DNA of 64,000 nucleotides. Source: Coniochaeta sp. PMI_546 (Eukaryota > Ascomycota > Sordariomycetes > Coniochaetales > Coniochaetaceae). The translations under genes and the position numbers were made by a program. Shown here one piece after another: positions 59,031 to 64,000 of the stretch; positions within the stretch are counted from its first letter, which is position 1, and each line of letters begins with the position of its first letter. The notes below the pieces were generated by a model that was not told the origin of the DNA, did not search any database, and saw only the letters and a list, made by a program, of their open reading frames with translations. Where the stretch lies: contig MU271150.1 in the NCBI GenBank assembly GCA_021432605.1, forward strand, positions 2,170,001 to 2,234,000, written 5' to 3'.

Positions 59031-59672
59031 TCAATCCGAATCTTCCCTCTCCCTCCTCTTTTCTTCGGCCTCCTCCCTCTCGCGCATCCGCAGCCCTTCG
59101 ACGATAGCAGTACCCTCCAACCCACCATCCGCCTCGCCCGCAGCACCTTCAGTCTTCTTTCCGGTGCCGCCGGCAGTAGCCGCTGCCTTCTTTGCCTCCA
59201 AGCGTTCCCTTACTAGCCTGGCGATCGCATTATCAGTCCGCACGTTCAATATCTCCAACTTCCGGTTGAGCTCCCTCTTGAGATCCCAGTTTGGTTTTTT
59301 GGGCTGTAGCTTGAACAGATCAATGCCTCGGTCCGCCGCCGCATCCTCCTCTGCCTTCCTCCGGACTTCTGCCTCGAGCTCCGCGGCCTTGTCCTCGAGT
59401 GTGGGACCTTCCACGGGCGGTGCCTCAAACCCAAGCTTCGGTCCTCGCGTTTCTGGGTCATAATTGCGACCGGATATGTGCAGGCGAGCGACATCCTTTG
59501 CTGGCGGACTCGGATCTTGTGATGACTCTTCCGCTCGGCCGGATTGTGTAGTAGTTTGCATGTCATGGTCGTCATCTGATGGCGAGGGCTGCTTGCGCTT
59601 CAAGGACTTAAGCTTGGCGAGACGGGCTTTGCGATCGTCGACTGCCGCGCTGAGGCTCGCTTGGGACGACAT
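59031..59672 (-). CDS. Pre-mRNA splicing factor cwf18 family (CCDC12-like)
   Basis: This is an intronless gene of 213 residues. Cwf18 is a component of the activated spliceosome associated with the Prp19/Cdc5 complex. The protein starts MSSQASLSAAVDDRKARLAKLKSLKRK, a helical basic segment typical of the family, then has HISGRNYDPETRGPKLGFE. The signature region is GIDLFKLQPKKPNWDLKRELNRKLEILNVRTDNAIARLVRERL-like sequence (split here: LFKLQPKKPNWDLKREL and KLEILNVRTDNAIARLVRER). The C-terminus is a charged coiled coil rich in Glu and Arg. All expected blocks are present. The start at 59672 gives the conserved first helix. The gene is divergent from the PPR gene with 403 bp between. Confidence 0.93.
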   Translation of the reverse strand: MSSQASLSAAVDDRKARLAKLKSLKRKQPSPSDDDHDMQTTTQSGRAEESSQDPSPPAKDVARLHISGRNYDPETRGPKLGFEAPPVEGPTLEDKAAELEAEVRRKAEEDAAADRGIDLFKLQPKKPNWDLKRELNRKLEILNVRTDNAIARLVRERLEAKKAAATAGGTGKKTEGAAGEADGGLEGTAIVEGLRMREREEAEEKRREREDSD

Positions 59673-60075
59673 GGTTGCCTGATCCTCAGCTCTCCCTTGG
59701 TATCTATCCTCTTGTTTTCTGTGATGACTACCGGGGCTTGATTGTAATGTGCAGATGTTACAGGCCGAGTTCTCTTTCTTGTCTTAGATTCAAGAATTTG
59801 TTGTTGAAGTTGGGGTACGCACCTTTCTTTGGTGTGGCGCAACGCATCCCACGGTCTCAAGGTCAGATCACAGCCTTGGCAAAGAAAGATTTGTGGCTGG
59901 TGTCTCCTACTATCAGAGCCCCAGTTTTTTTTCTAATCTGCACATGCGAACATCTATCATAGTAGTCGAGAGTCCAATCCTACTTCCAATCGCTTTAACC
60001 TCTGCATAAGTTCTCCTCCCCCAAACCCAGTCGACCATACCACCTCAGTATTACTAGGCCACGAGTCTTCAGGTG
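59673..60075. promoter_or_regulatory. Bidirectional promoter of cwf18 and PPR genes
   Basis: 403 bp separate the two start codons. No clear TATA box or palindrome is seen. Confidence 0.4.
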
Positions 60076-62853
60076 ATGCAGACGAGTGGTTTCATCTGCA
60101 GGTCTTGTCTCTTCCAACTGAGGAGTCTAGCACGAAGACAGCCGATACGCTATGGATCGGCACTCGCCCAACAAGTCACCTCGCCAGCAGAGCAGGTCAG
60201 CTTGCCTGCGGAACAGATCACCTTACCTGCTTCGGACCTTGCCCTTTACTCGGAGAGGGCTCCCTGGTTTTTAAAGCGAAGAATACGGCGGAAGATCGAA
60301 AAAGAACTGTACACCGAGCTACCGAAGTTGCAAAGGAAGCACAAGGCCAAGAAGCGGTCGCCAGGCCGTCCCGCGATCCTCTCAAGATGGCTCGAAGATG
60401 ACGACCCAGAAATCGAGAAGGAAATGGAGAGAAATGACTTTCGAGAGGTTATGGCCAGACGGTTATTCTTCCAACAACCTCGCCAGCCCGAAGAGATTAA
60501 GAAATATCACACTTGGAAATCCGCTTTCCATATTCTGACTCTGCCATGGAGAGAAGAGATTCGCCCAAAACATACTGCGTCTCAGAACAAGGGTGGCCGG
60601 AGAGACTCTTCTTCGGTGGAGGATAGTCGACAAGAACCCCGTACTGCGGATGGCCCAGGCCGATTAGGCCTAGATCCCGCCGATTATAGCGAAGCTCGCG
60701 ACGAGTTAGCCGAATTATTGTCTGTGGGCGACGAGAACGCCGTTCATGAGAAGTGGATGAGTCGGACGTGGGGGGACCGGGAGGTCACCTGGCCACATCT
60801 CGCACTGGTCGCTCTCGCTTTCTTCCCCAGATCAGCCTGCCTCTTCCTCCGTGCTACTTGGGAAAAGTCCATCTGTCCAATATACATAATCCATGATGCG
60901 GTGTGGTTCTTGATTCGTCGACCGGCGGTAATGCAGAGTGAGGCAGCAGCACAAGATCTCTGCGATCTCCTCACTTTTTTTTTGAAGCATGCCCGCCGGG
61001 AAGGATTCCAAATACGACAGTGGGATATCTACATGATCGTGAAGAGCGTCTTGTCTGATGAAGCCATCCACGCATTCTACCAGCAACTTGTCATCTCTAA
61101 GCATCCATTGCATCGCTATACACGCCTGCAGTTTGCTAGACGTTTCGGCGAAACCGTCGCTTTCAAGCCAACAGCCTTCGAGATTCTAGAGTTTCTTGTA
61201 CAGGCCGGGGAGCTGGATATCAACTCGCCTCATGTCGGTGCGCTTTGCACGACGATACTCACTCCCTCGAAGAAAGCTCTTGAGGAGGCATTCACCCCTG
61301 GCAAATTTGTCGAAGGAACCGAGATGTTAGAATCTTCGACAAAATATTCCGAACGCCTCTTGCAACTCGGCTTCAACCCCAACCTCATAACATACTCGGT
61401 CTTGATCAGGGACCTAATTCAGAGGAGAGAGGTCAAAACTGCTCTCGATGTACTCAAGATCATGACCTCTCAAGACCTGAAGCCGGATGCCCTTCTTTAC
61501 TCATACCTTCTTTACGGCGCAAAAACATCGGGAAGTTGGCTGCCCATGCATATGCTCGTGCAGCAGGCTTTCCTTGATGAGATCAGGGACCCTGTAGTGT
61601 GGAATGAGCTTCTACACACGGTGTTCATGGCGTATCTAGGCGAGGTCCGACGTCAAAGAGGCAGGCGGAAGGTCGGCATGCCTGCTTTCCACCCCATGCT
61701 GAAGATTTATGCGAGCATCTTTAAACCAGACCTGCTTCGCAAGTTCATCCCCGCAGACATGGATCACCTTGTTAAGGCGGACCTGCACGTATCAAACATT
61801 TGGCAGTGTGAAAAACAAGCCTTTCTCCTTGCTTACAGGACGCCTTCATGGAATGCTCGCGGATTGCTTGATCCGGGGTATGACACCGTCACTATCATGA
61901 TTCTGGGGTACATCAACTCCTTATCCAACCCGCAGAGCATCCTCGAATTCTATTTGCACTTTAAGCGACTGGTCGATCATGGCGATGCCGATGCTCTACA
62001 TCTCGTCGAGAAGGGAGCGACACGGATATACGATTATATTTTGAAGGCGCTTTTGCAATGGGAAGAGCATCTCGGCACATCCGTAGGCCTCGTCAACGAC
62101 ATGCTGAAGCTGTCTGGCGAGTCTCCCTTGCAAGAACAATCCTTCAGGGCCACTGCCTCGTCGCGTCCACTATCTGTAGCCCCCGCTACAGTGACTGGCA
62201 GCGGCTCTGGATCCGGGGCTGATGAACTCTCCTTGGATAGACTGTCACTTTCGTCCGACCTGCGTAGCGCTGAGCTTGGCGAGACTGGAATTGCTCAGCC
62301 AATGAAGGCGGCTTTGACACTCTCCGGTCCCCAGGAGAGGTTCCGTCACCCAGCTCCAAGCGTGCACACCTGGTCAATCCTGATCAACGGCCTCATGTTC
62401 CACCGCGAGGCAGACAAGGCCGAAAAGGTCATGGAGATAATGCAGGAGCACGGTGTGGAGCCAAGTATCGTCCCGTATAATACCCTCATGGCCGGCTACG
62501 CGAATGCACAGAACGTACGCAAAACGGTCAAGACTCTGCAGCGGCTCGAGGCCGCCGGCTTCGAAGGCGACGACTACACGTTCAAGGCGTGGGCATATCT
62601 GACCGACAAGGAGGCCGCATTGGAGCTGATGGAAGGGGTTGAGGCTGCACGGACCAAGAGGTTATTGCTGCTGCGACAGCGGGCTGACCACAACGAGAAG
62701 CCGGCACCTGTGAGCGCGGAAAGGTTCAGGGCTGAGATGGAAGCGTGGGAGGGTGTTAACTCCGGTCTCGGAACGGGAGTGGAGGTTGCCTATGACGATT
62801 ACGACTCTGCGCTACAAGATGTGGAAAGGCAAATTCGAGACGCTGCGCGTTGA
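60076..62853 (+). CDS. Mitochondrial pentatricopeptide-repeat protein
   Basis: This is an intronless gene of 925 residues. The N-terminus (MQTSGFICRSCLFQLRSLARRQPIRY) is basic and amphipathic, a mitochondrial presequence. It is followed by three near-repeats of seven residues at 33-53 (QVTSPAE, QVSLPAE, QITLPAS). PPR units are visible in the middle (NLITYSVLIRDLIQRREVKTALDVL, then KPDALLYSYLLYGAK) and near the end (HTWSILINGLMFHREADKAEKVMEIM, VPYNTLMAGYANAQNVRKTVKTL). Fungal PPR proteins of this size bind mitochondrial transcripts and promote processing or translation; CIA84-like complex I assembly factors are an alternative. The specific RNA target cannot be read from the sequence. A Gly/Ser linker (VTGSGSGSGADE) separates the two repeat regions. 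Confidence 0.88.
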   Translation: MQTSGFICRSCLFQLRSLARRQPIRYGSALAQQVTSPAEQVSLPAEQITLPASDLALYSERAPWFLKRRIRRKIEKELYTELPKLQRKHKAKKRSPGRPAILSRWLEDDDPEIEKEMERNDFREVMARRLFFQQPRQPEEIKKYHTWKSAFHILTLPWREEIRPKHTASQNKGGRRDSSSVEDSRQEPRTADGPGRLGLDPADYSEARDELAELLSVGDENAVHEKWMSRTWGDREVTWPHLALVALAFFPRSACLFLRATWEKSICPIYIIHDAVWFLIRRPAVMQSEAAAQDLCDLLTFFLKHARREGFQIRQWDIYMIVKSVLSDEAIHAFYQQLVISKHPLHRYTRLQFARRFGETVAFKPTAFEILEFLVQAGELDINSPHVGALCTTILTPSKKALEEAFTPGKFVEGTEMLESSTKYSERLLQLGFNPNLITYSVLIRDLIQRREVKTALDVLKIMTSQDLKPDALLYSYLLYGAKTSGSWLPMHMLVQQAFLDEIRDPVVWNELLHTVFMAYLGEVRRQRGRRKVGMPAFHPMLKIYASIFKPDLLRKFIPADMDHLVKADLHVSNIWQCEKQAFLLAYRTPSWNARGLLDPGYDTVTIMILGYINSLSNPQSILEFYLHFKRLVDHGDADALHLVEKGATRIYDYILKALLQWEEHLGTSVGLVNDMLKLSGESPLQEQSFRATASSRPLSVAPATVTGSGSGSGADELSLDRLSLSSDLRSAELGETGIAQPMKAALTLSGPQERFRHPAPSVHTWSILINGLMFHREADKAEKVMEIMQEHGVEPSIVPYNTLMAGYANAQNVRKTVKTLQRLEAAGFEGDDYTFKAWAYLTDKEAALELMEGVEAARTKRLLLLRQRADHNEKPAPVSAERFRAEMEAWEGVNSGLGTGVEVAYDDYDSALQDVERQIRDAAR
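60172..60234 (+). repeat. Triple 21-bp coding repeat after the PPR presequence
   Basis: Three diverged 21-bp units encode Q-V/I-T/S-x-P-A-E/S at residues 33-53. They lie just after the presumed mitochondrial targeting signal. Confidence 0.7.
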
Positions 62854-63150
62854 GGGCAGAGGCGTTTCGGTTTTTAAGGACATACCCAACTTATTGCGTA
62901 AACTTCGTTCTCCCCTCTACCTGCGATCAGGTATCTTACATGAATTGTTATGCCTGTACTTTCCCCAACCCGTCTCGGCCGGAACCGGCTGCTGCTTCCG
63001 GGCTTACCACTATGTTGTTAGAGTTTGATATTCCACAGATGGGGACGTCAAGTCGGCTTGGATACTCAAGTTGCTTGCGAACATGCCACCAGCATATTGA
63101 GATCCACGACAAGAGTTCCGCTGTGTCTACAACCCCCCGGAGGAACCTGA
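62854..63150. other. Shared 3' region, convergent genes
   Basis: 297 bp between the PPR stop and the stop of the membrane protein gene. Nothing further is seen. Confidence 0.5.
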
Positions 63151-63944
63151 TCATGAGATGACAAACTCCATCCTCTTCCGTCTCCGCGTCTCCTCTCTAG
63201 CTCTGCGTTGCCGCCTCCTGAAGCACCATCCCACAATCCCTAAGGCCATGATGGAGAAGACACTCGCCACGACGCCAATGCCGATGGATGCATTCCTGCT
63301 CAGACTCCCTGGCCGGGGTGTCTCTGAGGCCGATCCATCGTTTGTCTGCGGTTGTTCTGATAGTTAGCAGTAATCCTTGCCTTGCGTGTTCACTTCACTG
63401 CACACAGTGAAAGGTGACGATGACTCTAACGTCCGTGGAGTCCGTACGAGGCATGATGACTTACATCGGCAGGTGAAGAAACGGTAGGTTGCAGCGCTTG
63501 GTGAATGAGGAAAAATGGCGACCTTGCCACGACAGAGTGTATGTTCGAAGTGTTTACCTGCGCGGATCTGATTTCGACCTGGTACTGTGCCGTCGGTAGG
63601 TACGGTGCTGGGTATGGCAGTCCTTGCCACAGATATGATGTTGTATTTACAGATGCTGTGAGGGCGGTCAACTTGAGGGACGCCTTTGGAAGGGGAATGG
63701 GGGAGTTCGCACATGAGAGATTCGTCTTGACGCCAAAGGCCCCTGACTCTGTCTGGTTGATGAGAGAGATAGCGACGACGAGAGGGAACGAGTCGGCACC
63801 AAGGCCGGTATTGTCCCAGGTCAGGTTGAGAGAGCCATTTTCAATTATCCGATCGAACGACACGCCGATGAAGTCTGCTGTGCAGTGCGGGACTGAAGAT
63901 AAAAGACCGAGAAGCAATATTGTTGTGGCAAGAAGAGCCGACAT
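63151..63944 (-). CDS. Small type I membrane protein with secreted ectodomain, unknown function
   Basis: There are two exons, 63944-63465 and 63345-63151 (224 residues), joined in phase across a 119-nt intron. Residues 1-23 (MSALLATTILLLGLLSSVPHCTA) are a clear signal peptide. The ectodomain, about 135 residues, has several N-glycosylation sequons (NGSLNLTW, NQTE, NLSC, NTTSYLW, NTSNIH) and a beta-sandwich feel like Kre9/Knh1 or fungal Ser-Thr GPI-type proteins: LNLTWDNTG early, QYQVEIRS and SPFFLIH at the end. Exon 2 supplies a disordered linker, one transmembrane helix (SIGIGVVASVFSIMALGIVGW) and a short, strongly basic cytosolic tail (FRRRQRRARE). This layout is common among fungal extracellular-matrix and cell-wall sensor candidates. 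No named family is assigned. The upstream part of its promoter runs out of the window. Confidence 0.8.
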
Positions 63945-64000
63945 CGTGCCTATTGTCGTCGAGCCGATATCGACATGATGAGTACCTTACTCTTGAGTAT

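Overview
The window looks like a piece of nuclear chromosome from a filamentous ascomycete (Pezizomycotina, most likely a Sordariomycete). Genes are monocistronic on both strands and carry short GT-AG introns, mostly 50 to 130 nt. The gene set is typical of that group: a Zn2Cys6 regulator, a HET-domain protein, ATG5, KEX1, MIC12, a fungal FAD synthetase of the PAPS-reductase fold, and two intron-containing tRNA genes. I saw no transposon, viral relic, CRISPR array or rRNA gene. The species cannot be fixed from the sequence alone.

Layout. 1-290 is the 3' end of an unidentified nuclear protein gene. 291-10470 is a gene-free stretch of about 10 kb, built of non-AT-rich sequence with recurring short words, which ends in the pyrimidine-rich leader of a six-exon Zn2Cys6 transcription factor (10471-14286). 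ATG5 follows on the minus strand, then tRNA-Ile(AAT), a HET protein, mitochondrial methionyl-tRNA formyltransferase, an STF2-like hydrophilin whose start codon is split by an intron, tRNA-Pro(AGG) and KEX1. From 29 to 40 kb come an unrecognised nuclear protein, a vacuolar-type MFS transporter, a tyrosine phosphatase, a 79-residue basic protein and a 664-residue protein of unknown function with a duplicated motif.

From 40.5 kb onward the region is dense with housekeeping genes. Many are in divergent pairs that share short promoters: FAD synthetase with delta-aminolevulinate dehydratase (FAD and heme supply), MIC12 with mitoribosomal bL17m (mitochondrion), UTP25 with eIF3f (ribosome biogenesis and translation), and cwf18 with a PPR protein (RNA processing). 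An acyltransferase-3 membrane protein, an R3H-SUZ RNA-binding protein, a zinc-knuckle protein with a GC-AG intron and a small type I membrane protein complete the set.

No single locus stands out as a new defence or mobile system. The least explained signals are: the 10-kb empty region upstream of the regulator; a 10-mer (TACTGTGGTA) found seven times in intergenic DNA only; a second intergenic word family (ACCTTAGGTA / TAAGGTACC); the duplicated KKHPSP motif in the 664-residue protein; and the split start codon. Exon boundaries were worked out by hand from splice consensus, reading phase and family alignment recalled from memory. No search was run.
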